Assembly (NCBI RefSeq): GCF_001641125.1
Contig: NZ_LWLP01000001.1
Coordinates: 256,156-320,155 of the forward strand
Length of the DNA: 64,000 nt
Direction: 5' to 3'
DNA from: Arthrobacter sp. OY3WO11
Lineage (GTDB): Bacteria > Actinomycetota > Actinomycetes > Actinomycetales > Micrococcaceae
Positions within the stretch are counted from its first letter, which is position 1; each line of letters starts with the position of its first letter. The notes below the pieces were generated by a model, which saw nothing but the letters and a program-made list of their open reading frames with translations, was not told where the DNA came from and did no database searches. Below, piece by piece: positions 49,761 through 57,892 of this stretch. The position numbers were made by a program, and so were the translations under genes.

Positions 49761-51311
49761 GTGACCATCACTTCCGCCGCCCCTGAACAGGCCGACCTGG
49801 CTGTCGTGGCACCCACCGTCATTACCGTGGACCGCTCCGCCGTCGTGGCGCCCGTCAACCGCCGCATCTTCGGCTCCTTCGTGGAGCACCTGGGCCGCTG
49901 CGTCTATGACGGCATCTACGAACCCGGGCATCCCACCGCCAACGAGGACGGCTTCCGCCAGGACGTCATCGAACTGGTCAAGGAGCTCGGGTCCAGCACC
50001 ATCCGCTACCCCGGCGGCAACTTCGTTTCGGGCTACCGCTGGGAGGACGGCGTCGGGCCGCGGGAGCAGCGTCCCGTACGCCGGGACCTTGCGTGGCACT
50101 CGCTTGAATCAAACCAGGTTGGCCTGGACGAGTTCGCCCGCTGGTGCGAGCTCACCGGCTCCGAACTGATGATGGCCGTGAACCTGGGCACCCGGGGCAT
50201 CGAGGCGGCCCTTGACCTGCTGGAGTACACCAACCACCCCTCCGGCACCGCACTGAGCGAGCAGCGCATCGCCAACGGCGCCAAGGATCCCTACAACATC
50301 CGCATGTGGTGCCTGGGGAACGAGATGGACGGTCCCTGGCAGATCGGCCACATGTCGGCAGAGGACTACGGAAAGCTCGCTGCCCGCACCGCTTCCGCCA
50401 TGAAGACGGCGGACAAGAACCTGGAGCTGGTGGTCTGCGGCTCGTCCGGATCCGCCATGCCCACGTTCGGCGAGTGGGAGCGCGTGGTGCTGGAACACAG
50501 CTACAACTACGTGGACTACATTTCCTGCCATGCCTACTACCAGGAGCGCAACGGCGACCTCGGCTCCTACCTGGCGTCCTCGCTGGACATGCAGTACTTC
50601 ATCGAGACCGTGGTGGCCACCGCAGACCACGTCAAGCACAAGCTCAAGAGCAAAAAGACCATCCAGCTGTCCTTTGACGAATGGAACATCTGGTACCTGG
50701 ACGAGCACCAGGCCTCCGACGAGGTCAACGAGGAATGGACCCACGCGCCGCGCCAGCTGGAGGACACCTACTCCGTGGCCGACGCCGTGGTGTTCGGCAA
50801 CCTGCTCATGACGCTCCTGAAGAACCACGACCGCGTTGCTGCCGCTTCCCTCGCCCAGCTGGTGAACGTGATCGCGCCCATCATGACCGAACCGGGCGGT
50901 GACACCTGGCGCCAGACCACGTTCTTCCCGTTCTCCGTCACGTCACGGCTCGCCAAGGGTGAGGTGCTTCGTCCCCGCATCGACGCCGGAACCTACACGA
51001 CGGCGGTCTACGGCGAGGCACCGCTGGTGGATGCGGTGGCAACTGCCGACGCCGCCACGGGAGAGTCTGCCCTCTTCCTGGTGAACCGCAGCCAGACCGA
51101 GGCAATTGACATCACCATCAACGTCTCCGACCTCAACGCGAAGGTGATCACCGAGGCCGTCACCCTCCACGACGAGGACGTGTACGCCAAGAACACCCTC
51201 CAGGACCAGGACCGGGTGGGACTCAAGCAGCTCGACGGCGCCGTCCTGGACGAGGGCACGCTCACCGTGACCCTGCCGCCCGTGTCCTGGTCCGCCGTCG
51301 CGCTTGGCTGA
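49761..51311 (+). CDS. GH51 alpha-L-arabinofuranosidase
   Basis: A 516-aa intracellular exo-enzyme that releases arabinose from oligosaccharides. The catalytic residues are the acid/base Glu in WCLGNEMDGPWQ (about 190) and the nucleophile Glu in LSFDEWNIWYLD (about 310). The N-terminal GSFVEHLGRCVYDGIYEP and RYPGGNFVSGYRW are typical of GH51. No signal peptide is present. The GTG at 49761 follows AGGAA; a TTG at 49737 lies inside the operator. It has its own operator besides being next to the importer operon. Confidence 0.93.
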   Translation: MTITSAAPEQADLAVVAPTVITVDRSAVVAPVNRRIFGSFVEHLGRCVYDGIYEPGHPTANEDGFRQDVIELVKELGSSTIRYPGGNFVSGYRWEDGVGPREQRPVRRDLAWHSLESNQVGLDEFARWCELTGSELMMAVNLGTRGIEAALDLLEYTNHPSGTALSEQRIANGAKDPYNIRMWCLGNEMDGPWQIGHMSAEDYGKLAARTASAMKTADKNLELVVCGSSGSAMPTFGEWERVVLEHSYNYVDYISCHAYYQERNGDLGSYLASSLDMQYFIETVVATADHVKHKLKSKKTIQLSFDEWNIWYLDEHQASDEVNEEWTHAPRQLEDTYSVADAVVFGNLLMTLLKNHDRVAAASLAQLVNVIAPIMTEPGGDTWRQTTFFPFSVTSRLAKGEVLRPRIDAGTYTTAVYGEAPLVDAVATADAATGESALFLVNRSQTEAIDITINVSDLNAKVITEAVTLHDEDVYAKNTLQDQDRVGLKQLDGAVLDEGTLTVTLPPVSWSAVALG

Positions 51312-51312
51312 C

Positions 51313-52362
51313 GTGCCCCGGGAAACACAGGGCTCCGCTGCCGGCCGCACTGCTGTTCCAACCTTGGTGGTGCGGCTGGCAGCGGTGCTGGCCGTCGTCG
51401 TCGTGCTGGTCCTGGGCGGTTGCGTTGCCCCGCCGCGTGCGGCACCGGAGGACAAACCGGCTGGACTCACGGGCGACTTCTTCACCCATGACCCCGCGCT
51501 CGTGAAAGGGGAGGCCGGGGAACCCTGGTTCATCTACTCCACCGGCAACGGCCAGGTGGCGGACGGCAACATCCAGGTGCGCCGCTCCAACGACGGTGTG
51601 GACTGGGAATACGCCGGCGAGGTCTGGCAGGAGAAGCCGGCCTGGCTCACCGCAGCAGTGCCGGGCGTGGACAACCTCTGGGCTCCCGAGCTGTATGAGC
51701 ATGACGGCACCTGGTACCTGTACTACTCCGCGTCCAGGTTCGGGAAGAACCTGTCAGTGATCGCGCTGGCCACCAACAGCACGCTGGATCCCGGGGACCC
51801 CTCGTACGAATGGGTGGACCGCGGGCAGGTGATCTCCTCGAAGGGCGAACGGTTCAATGCCATCGATCCCGGCGTCGCGGAGGACGAAAACGGCACGCCG
51901 TGGATGTCCTTCGGGTCATTCTGGACAGGCCTGCAGCTCGTGGAACTCGAATGGCCCACAGGCCTGCGTGCCGACGCTGCTGAACCGATGGCCATCGCGG
52001 ACCGGAAAGCGCTGCCCAACGCCATCGAAGCACCCTACATCCTGCCGCATGGCGGGAAGTACTACCTGTTTTTCTCCCGCGACTTCTGCTGCCAGGGGCT
52101 GGACAGCACCTACAACATTGCCGTGGGGCGCGCGGACACCATCACCGGGCCCTACGTGGACGCCGAGGGCAGGGAACTGCTCGACGGCGGCGGCACGCCG
52201 CTGCTGGCATCCGACAGCGGGCGCGTGGGGCCAGGCGGGCAGTCCGTTTCAGGGAACACCCTCGCCTTCCACTACTACGCGGAAGAACTCGACGGTGCTT
52301 TTCGCCTCGGGCTTGCTGACCTGGAGTGGAAGGACGGCTGGCCTGCTGCGCGGTGGGGCTGA
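51313..52362 (+). CDS. GH43 lipoprotein, arabinanase-like
   Basis: A 349-aa surface-bound enzyme. Signal peptide with lipobox VLVLGGC (Cys about residue 37), then the propeller with base Asp in FFTHDPALVKGE, Asp in NAIDPGVAEDENG, and acid Glu in NAIEAPYILPHGG. A CC pair (RDFCCQGLDSTY) is shared with the secreted GH43 at 42681. The start could be TTG 51304 (overlapping the GH51 stop) or GTG 51313; neither has a strong ribosome site. Confidence 0.87.
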   Translation: MPRETQGSAAGRTAVPTLVVRLAAVLAVVVVLVLGGCVAPPRAAPEDKPAGLTGDFFTHDPALVKGEAGEPWFIYSTGNGQVADGNIQVRRSNDGVDWEYAGEVWQEKPAWLTAAVPGVDNLWAPELYEHDGTWYLYYSASRFGKNLSVIALATNSTLDPGDPSYEWVDRGQVISSKGERFNAIDPGVAEDENGTPWMSFGSFWTGLQLVELEWPTGLRADAAEPMAIADRKALPNAIEAPYILPHGGKYYLFFSRDFCCQGLDSTYNIAVGRADTITGPYVDAEGRELLDGGGTPLLASDSGRVGPGGQSVSGNTLAFHYYAEELDGAFRLGLADLEWKDGWPAARWG

Positions 52363-52364
52363 GC

Positions 52365-52435
52365 CGCGAGTTTTTGTCCAGATACGAGGACTTCCTTGGC
52401 GCGGTTATCCCGGCGCATCTGGACAAAAACTCGCG
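52365..52435. repeat. 19-bp perfect inverted repeat between convergent genes
   Basis: CGCGAGTTTTTGTCCAGAT (52365-52383) and ATCTGGACAAAAACTCGCG (52417-52435) flank a 33-nt loop. It begins 3 bp after the GH43 stop and ends 12 bp before the GH55-like stop. It could be a bidirectional terminator or a copy of a dispersed palindromic repeat. Confidence 0.75.
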
Positions 52436-52446
52436 ACGTGCGCCGG

Positions 52447-54405
52447 TTAGGGGAAGGAGGGCACGTAGCTGGGCACCCCGACGGCGTCCGTTGACACCGG
52501 CGCACCGGTGTTATTGATGACGTGGTCCAGCGTGCCGGCGCCCAGGTTGACGGTCAGCAGGCTGTGCAGCTTCACGCCCGGCGTCACCGGCACCTCAAAG
52601 CCCCGGGTTGCATGGATGGTGGGGTCCACGTTGTTGTAGACGTAGCTGCCGCCGCCCCAGAGTTCGTGGGTTGTGACGGAGTCTGCGATCTTGTAGCCGG
52701 CCCAGCCCAGGACCCCGTCGTGCTGCCAGGCGGCCTGGTTGGGTGCGTCGTAGGGCAGCTCATTCTGGAAGAAGACGGTCCTGCCGTTTTCGCCGTTCCA
52801 GATGACGTTGTACTCCTGGTAGTGCTCCACGAACAGGCCGGTGGCCGTGACATTGTCACCGTTGATGATCACGCCGTTCCGGCCGGTGTTGGTGGTCCAG
52901 CCCACCCCGTTGCCGTGGTCGGCGCGCCAGGCCCAGATGTGGTCCAGGAGGACGTTGTCGCTGTTGACCTCCAGGCTGACAGAGGCTTTGCCCACGTGCG
53001 GCCCGCCGATGCGGAAAAACACGTCGTGGAGCGTGGTGGGATTGGCAGGATCAGTGTGGACAGCCGAGTTCGCGGACCCGCTGCCCTCGCCCTGCTGGGC
53101 CTTTCCGATCCGCATCAAAGCCGGTGAATTCACTTCACCGGCGTCGATCGTGACGGCGGCAATGTCCACGCCGGGCACGTCCGCAACCGTCAGCGGGACG
53201 GCGCCGTTGACGGCGGTGAGGGTGGCAATGCCCAGCCCAAGGACGACGGTGTTGGCCCTTTTGACCTCGATGCTCTCATCGATGCCGTAGACCCCCGGGG
53301 TGAGCAGCAGGTTCTTCCCGCGTGCCAGCTGGGAGTTGATGGTCTTGACGGAATCGGAGGGGCGGGCCACATAGAAATCGGACAGCGGGATGCTGCGCCC
53401 CGGCGTCGGACCGTTTTCCCAGGTGGTCCCGGAGGAGTCCATGCGGACGGCGGGAACGAACACGCTGTACTGGCCGGCCGTATCCAGCGTGAGGTAAGGC
53501 TTCTCGCGGCTGATCGGTGTGTCCGCCAGGGTGGTGTACGGCGGGTTGGGGAAGGACTGCGCCGGTGCCCCGTCCACTCCGGAGAAGACCTGGTTCCAGA
53601 CCCCGTTGGACCAGTGGCCAATGCTGCTGTCCCGGACGAAGTACTGCTGTTGCGAGCCGTTAATGACATCGCCCGTCTTCGAATCGGAGATGAAGCCGCC
53701 GCTGGCGTACTGCGGCCCGGCGGTGCAGTAGTCCATGAGGGAGAGGTTGCCGCCGGTGATGTTGATCCGCCGCATGGGCGACGCCTGCGAGGCCGCCCAG
53801 AAATTGGCGGAGCTGCGGCAGCCCTCGAGGCCGGTGACGTTGATGGTGAGGTTGGACAGGGACCGCCAGAAGTTGTTCAGGGCGATGCAGTTATCCGCGG
53901 TGAGGCACCGGTTGTAGACGTCCACATGCCCGTTGATGGTGACATCCGTGGGGGAAGCGCCCAGCCCCGCCACCTCGGTGGAGTAGCCCACCTGGATGAT
54001 GAGCGGCTCCTCGGCACTGCCGTAGGTTCCCGGCTTGAACAGCAGTGAGTAGCGTTTGGACCCCATCTCATCGTCCACCTGTTCTGCGGCGATGGAATCA
54101 ACCGTGGCCTGGATTTCAGCCACCGGCATGCTCGGATCGAAGATCCGGACATTGGGGCCAAAGTCCGGTTCCGCGCCCTGGGGAAGGGCCGGGGCAGCGG
54201 CAGGTGCAGGGGCCTGTTGCACCGATGCCTGCGAAACGGGGGGAGCTGCCGGCGCAGCGGTGGCCATGCTTCCTCCGCTGGCGACCAGGCCAGCGAGGAG
54301 GGCGACGGTGCCGGCGACGTGCGGGCGCCGGCCCTGGGTGCGCCGCAGGCGCGGCTCCTGGGGGCTGTCTGCACGCGGAGGATGGGGGACGTGGGCTAGC
54401 GGCAT
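52447..54405 (-). CDS. Secreted right-handed beta-helix protein, GH55-like (putative beta-1,3-glucanase)
   Basis: A 652-aa exported protein. Signal sequence about 25-55 (VAGTVALLAGLVASGGSMATAAP). Two beta-helix halves follow: FGPNVRIFDPSMPVAEIQATVD and DFYVARPSDSVKTINSQLARG begin the repeats, with WAWRADHGNGVGW and VWNGENGRTVFFQNELPYDAP in the second half. I recall this arrangement from Streptomyces proteins annotated as coagulation factor 5/8-like and from GH55 laminarinases; no 5/8 domain is visible here. The ATG at 54405 follows AGGA. A CebR-type operator lies 62 bp upstream. Confidence 0.7.
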   Translation of the reverse strand: MPLAHVPHPPRADSPQEPRLRRTQGRRPHVAGTVALLAGLVASGGSMATAAPAAPPVSQASVQQAPAPAAAPALPQGAEPDFGPNVRIFDPSMPVAEIQATVDSIAAEQVDDEMGSKRYSLLFKPGTYGSAEEPLIIQVGYSTEVAGLGASPTDVTINGHVDVYNRCLTADNCIALNNFWRSLSNLTINVTGLEGCRSSANFWAASQASPMRRINITGGNLSLMDYCTAGPQYASGGFISDSKTGDVINGSQQQYFVRDSSIGHWSNGVWNQVFSGVDGAPAQSFPNPPYTTLADTPISREKPYLTLDTAGQYSVFVPAVRMDSSGTTWENGPTPGRSIPLSDFYVARPSDSVKTINSQLARGKNLLLTPGVYGIDESIEVKRANTVVLGLGIATLTAVNGAVPLTVADVPGVDIAAVTIDAGEVNSPALMRIGKAQQGEGSGSANSAVHTDPANPTTLHDVFFRIGGPHVGKASVSLEVNSDNVLLDHIWAWRADHGNGVGWTTNTGRNGVIINGDNVTATGLFVEHYQEYNVIWNGENGRTVFFQNELPYDAPNQAAWQHDGVLGWAGYKIADSVTTHELWGGGSYVYNNVDPTIHATRGFEVPVTPGVKLHSLLTVNLGAGTLDHVINNTGAPVSTDAVGVPSYVPSFP

Positions 54406-54466
54406 TGCTGGTCCTGTTCGTTGGTGGGATTCGTCGAGCCTGGGCGGCAGGGTAAGGCTGCGGCAG

Positions 54467-54480
54467 TGGGAGCGCTCTCG
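54467..54480. promoter_or_regulatory. CebR/CelR-type operator 1
   Basis: TGGGAGCGCTCTCG matches 12 of 14 bases of the known cellobiose-repressor site TGGGAGCGCTCCCA. It is closest to the GH55-like gene. Confidence 0.8.
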
Positions 54481-54524
54481 TCGGGGAAGCGTAACACCGC
54501 CGGGAAAGACCGGCAAGGATCAAG

Positions 54525-54538
54525 TGGAAGCGCTCCTA
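54525..54538. promoter_or_regulatory. CebR/CelR-type operator 2
   Basis: TGGAAGCGCTCCTA, 12 of 14 matches to TGGGAGCGCTCCCA. Directly after it TTGACA (54546-54551) could be the -35 box of the importer operon. Confidence 0.78.
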
Positions 54539-54579
54539 CCGCCTCTTGACAAGCTCTTGTGAGGTGGGACACCATGTGG

Positions 54580-54593
54580 TGAGAGCGCTCCCA
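54580..54593. promoter_or_regulatory. CebR/CelR-type operator 3
   Basis: TGAGAGCGCTCCCA, 13 of 14 matches to TGGGAGCGCTCCCA, 101 bp before the binding-protein start. Sites 2 and 3 flank the putative promoter of the importer operon. Confidence 0.82.
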
Positions 54594-54693
54594 CATCCGT
54601 GCCGCACCCGGTGCGGTTCCACCGCTCACCCCCTCTTCGCCTCCGACCGTCATGCCGGTCGACAGGGCATTTTCTGACGAAGGAGTCTTTCCT

Positions 54694-55986
54694 GTGAAAA
54701 ACCCAACCAAGTTCACCGTGTTATCCGCCGCGGCTGCCTGCCTGGCCCTGTCGCTGGCAGCTTGCGGATCCTCTGCTACCGAATCAGGCGGGGTGGACGG
54801 CGCCACCGGTTCCGAACCCGTCACGCTCACGGTGGGTACCTTCAATGAGTTCGGCTACGAGGAGCTTTTCGAAGAGTACGAAACGCTGAACCCGAACGTG
54901 ACCATTGAGCACAAGAAGGCGGCAACCACCAACGAAGCGCGGGACAACCTCACCACGCGCCTGGCCGCCGGCTCCGGCTTGTCCGATATTGAGGCCGTTG
55001 AGGTGGACTGGCTTCCGGAACTCCTGCAGTACCCGGACCGCTTTGCCGACCTGGCCGACCCCGCCGTGGAAGGACGCTGGCTGGACTGGAAGGCCGAAGC
55101 CGCCACCACCGCCGACGGCAAGCTCCTCGGCTACGGGACGGACTCCGGCCCGGAGGCCGTCTGCTACAACGCCGAGCTGCTCAAGAAGGCCGGCATGCCC
55201 AGCGAACGCGGGGAAGTTGCCACGATGCTGGGGACCACCTGGGACAGCTACTTCGAAGCCGGCAAGGCCTACAAGGCCGCAAACCCTGATTCCGCATGGT
55301 TCGATTCGGCGGGGGCAATCTACCAGGGCATGAGCAACCAGCTTGAGAAGGTCTACGAGGAGGAGGACGGAACCGTCATCGCCACGGAGAATGAGAAGGT
55401 CAAGGACACCTACAACCAGGTCCTGAAGGCCTCCACCGAGGACGGGCTGTCCGCCCACCTCAGCCAGTGGAGCGATGACTGGGCCTCCGGCTTCCAGACA
55501 GGCGCCTTCGCAACAACCCTCTGCCCGGGCTGGATGCTCGGAGTTATCGAGGGCAACGCAGCCGGGGTCACCGGCTGGGATGTGGCCAACGTCTTCCCCG
55601 GCGGCGGCGGAAACTGGGGCGGGTCCTACCTGACAGTCCCCACCCAGGGCGAACACCAGGCCGAGGCCAAGAAGCTGGCAGGCTGGCTGACCGCCCCTGA
55701 GCAGCAGATCAAGGCCTTCACGGCCAAGGGCACCTTCCCCAGCCAGAAAGAGGCGCTGGAAAGCAGCGAACTGCTGGGCCAGACGAACGAGTTCTTCAAC
55801 GGCGCGCCCACCGGCCAGATCTTCGCCGAACGCGCCAAGGCCGTTGAGGTGACTCCCTTCAAGGGGACCAAGTACTTCGCCATCAATGACGCCATGCAGC
55901 AGGCCCTCACCCGCGTTGACGTTGACAAGACGGACGACGCCGCCTCCTCCTGGGAGAAGTTCGTCACCGCAGTGAAGTCCCTCTAA
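54694..55986 (+). CDS. cebE-like: Cellobiose/beta-glucoside ABC transporter substrate-binding lipoprotein
   Basis: A 430-aa lipoprotein with lipobox SLAAC (Cys about residue 24). The stretches TFNEFGYEELFEEYE, KKAATTNEARDNLTTRLAAG and VEVDWLPELLQYPDRFADL resemble Streptomyces CebE as remembered. It binds cellobiose or related beta-glucosides. The GTG at 54694 follows AAGGAG by 8 bp; the ATG at 54652 lies too far upstream. First gene of the operon with two permeases, a GH1 enzyme and a LacI gene. Confidence 0.88.
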   Translation: MKNPTKFTVLSAAAACLALSLAACGSSATESGGVDGATGSEPVTLTVGTFNEFGYEELFEEYETLNPNVTIEHKKAATTNEARDNLTTRLAAGSGLSDIEAVEVDWLPELLQYPDRFADLADPAVEGRWLDWKAEAATTADGKLLGYGTDSGPEAVCYNAELLKKAGMPSERGEVATMLGTTWDSYFEAGKAYKAANPDSAWFDSAGAIYQGMSNQLEKVYEEEDGTVIATENEKVKDTYNQVLKASTEDGLSAHLSQWSDDWASGFQTGAFATTLCPGWMLGVIEGNAAGVTGWDVANVFPGGGGNWGGSYLTVPTQGEHQAEAKKLAGWLTAPEQQIKAFTAKGTFPSQKEALESSELLGQTNEFFNGAPTGQIFAERAKAVEVTPFKGTKYFAINDAMQQALTRVDVDKTDDAASSWEKFVTAVKSL

Positions 55987-55988
55987 GC

Positions 55989-56978
55989 ATGGCTGTCACC
56001 GACCGGGTCCGGCCACGGAGCGCCGGCGGGCAGGTCCCGCCTGAGGGCACGAAGGGTGTCCGGCGCCTGGCCTTCTCGCAGCAGGTCTCCAAGTGGGACG
56101 TCAAGCTGTCCCCCTACCTCTACATCTCGCCGTTCTTTATCCTGTTTACCGTCACCGGGCTCTTCCCGCTGGTGTACACCGCCTGGGTTTCCCTGCATAA
56201 CTGGAACCTCATCGGCGGGCAGGGGAAGTTCACGGGCCTGGAAAACTACGCCTTCGTTGTGGCCCAGCCCTACTTCTGGAACGCCGTGGGCAACACCTTC
56301 AGCATCTTCATCCTGTCCTCCGTGCCCCAGGTTGTCATCGCCCTGGTCATAGCGGCGGTGCTGGACGCGAACCTGCGGGCCAAGACGTTCTGGAGGATGG
56401 GGGTCCTGGTGCCGTTCGTGGTGGCGCCGGTGGCGGTGGGCCTGATCTTCAACAACCTCTTTGCGGACCAGTTTGGGCTGATTAACGGGATGTTGACGGC
56501 GGTAGGGCTGGACCCGGTCCGGTGGCATTCTGATTCCGTTGCAAGCCATCTGGCCATCGCCACCATGGTGAACTTCCGCTGGACCGGCTACAACGCGCTG
56601 ATCTTCCTCGCGGCCATGCAGGCCATCCCGAGGGACGTGTTCGAAGCGGCAACCATCGACGGCGCCGGCAGGCTGCGGCAGTTCTTCTCCGTCACTGTCC
56701 CCATGCTGCGGCCAACGGTGATTTTCGTGGTGATCACCTCCACCATCGGCGGCCTGCAGATCTTCGACGAGCCGCGGGTCTTTGACCAGTCCGGCCTGGG
56801 CGGAGCGGACAGGCAGTGGCAGACGCTGACCATGTACATCTGGGAACTTGGCTGGGGCCAGCGCAACTTCGGCAGGGCCTCTGCCGTAGCCTGGCTGCTC
56901 TTCCTGATCATTGTGGTGATCGCCCTGCTCAACTTCCTCATCACCAAGCGCATTGCAAGCCAGGGAGGCCGCAAGTGA
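55989..56978 (+). CDS. cebF-like: Beta-glucoside ABC transporter permease 1
   Basis: A 329-aa CUT1 permease with six helices; the N-terminal 45 residues are polar. EAA-type loop: VFEAATIDGAGRLRQFFSVT (about 218-237). It begins 3 bp after the cebE-like stop; its stop overlaps the next start (GTGA). Confidence 0.9.
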   Translation: MAVTDRVRPRSAGGQVPPEGTKGVRRLAFSQQVSKWDVKLSPYLYISPFFILFTVTGLFPLVYTAWVSLHNWNLIGGQGKFTGLENYAFVVAQPYFWNAVGNTFSIFILSSVPQVVIALVIAAVLDANLRAKTFWRMGVLVPFVVAPVAVGLIFNNLFADQFGLINGMLTAVGLDPVRWHSDSVASHLAIATMVNFRWTGYNALIFLAAMQAIPRDVFEAATIDGAGRLRQFFSVTVPMLRPTVIFVVITSTIGGLQIFDEPRVFDQSGLGGADRQWQTLTMYIWELGWGQRNFGRASAVAWLLFLIIVVIALLNFLITKRIASQGGRK

Positions 56979-57892
56979 GCTCCATCCCCATGATCGAACA
57001 GACCGCCGGGAAGGGGGCAGCCAAGGCAGCAGCGCGGCGCGGGCCAGGTGCCCGGAAACCAAGGTCCGGCCACGGAAGTGCCCGCCGGCCCGGCTTCCTC
57101 ACCTACGGTTTCCTGGGGGCTGTCCTCCTGGCATCCCTCTTTCCGCTCTATTGGTCCTTCCTGGTGGGCAGTCATGACAACACTGTCCTGAGCCGCGGCA
57201 TCCCGCTGCTGCCCGGCGGGAACTTCCTGGCCAACGCTGCGAAAGTCTTTGACAGCATCCCGTTCTGGAAGGCAATGGGCAACAGCCTCATCGTCTCGTG
57301 CGTGACCGCGGCATCCGTCGTCGTGTTTTCCACCCTTGCCGGATTCGCCTTCGCCAAGCTCCGCTTCCGGGGCAGCAAGGGGCTGCTGGTGTTCGTCATC
57401 GCAACCATGGCGGTTCCCACGCAGCTGGGCGTGGTCCCGCTGTTCATCGTGATGTCCAAGCTGGGGTGGACCGGCTCGCTGTGGGCCGTCATCATTCCGG
57501 GTGTGGTTACCGCCTTCGGCGTCTTTTGGATGACCCAATACCTCCGTGACGCCCTCCCCGATGAGCTCATCGAGGCCGTGCGGATGGACGGGGCCTCCAT
57601 GATCCAGGCCTTCTGGTACATCGGGTTCCCCGCCGCACGCCCTGCGGCCGCCATGCTCGCCCTGTTCACTTTCGTGGCTACCTGGACCAACTTCTTCTGG
57701 CCGTTCATTGTCCTTGACCCGTCAAACCCCACCCTTCCGGTGGCGCTGCAGCTGCTGCAGGCCGCCCACTTCGTGGACTACTCCGTGGTCCTGGCCGGCG
57801 CCGTCCTGGCCACCGTCCCGCTCCTGCTCCTGTTTATCGCGGCAGGCCGTCAACTCGTATCTGGAATTATGCAAGGAGCAGTTAAAGGATGA
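56975..57892 (+). CDS. cebG-like: Beta-glucoside ABC transporter permease 2
   Basis: A 305-aa CUT1 permease. The start is GTG 56975, overlapping the previous stop by 4 bp. N-terminal 40 residues are basic and Ala/Gly-rich; six helices follow, with the EAA loop EAVRMDGASMIQAFWYIGFP (about 205-224). Its stop overlaps the glucosidase start (ATGA). No ATPase gene is nearby, as in Streptomyces ceb loci that use MsiK. Confidence 0.9.
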   Translation: MSSIPMIEQTAGKGAAKAAARRGPGARKPRSGHGSARRPGFLTYGFLGAVLLASLFPLYWSFLVGSHDNTVLSRGIPLLPGGNFLANAAKVFDSIPFWKAMGNSLIVSCVTAASVVVFSTLAGFAFAKLRFRGSKGLLVFVIATMAVPTQLGVVPLFIVMSKLGWTGSLWAVIIPGVVTAFGVFWMTQYLRDALPDELIEAVRMDGASMIQAFWYIGFPAARPAAAMLALFTFVATWTNFFWPFIVLDPSNPTLPVALQLLQAAHFVDYSVVLAGAVLATVPLLLLFIAAGRQLVSGIMQGAVKG

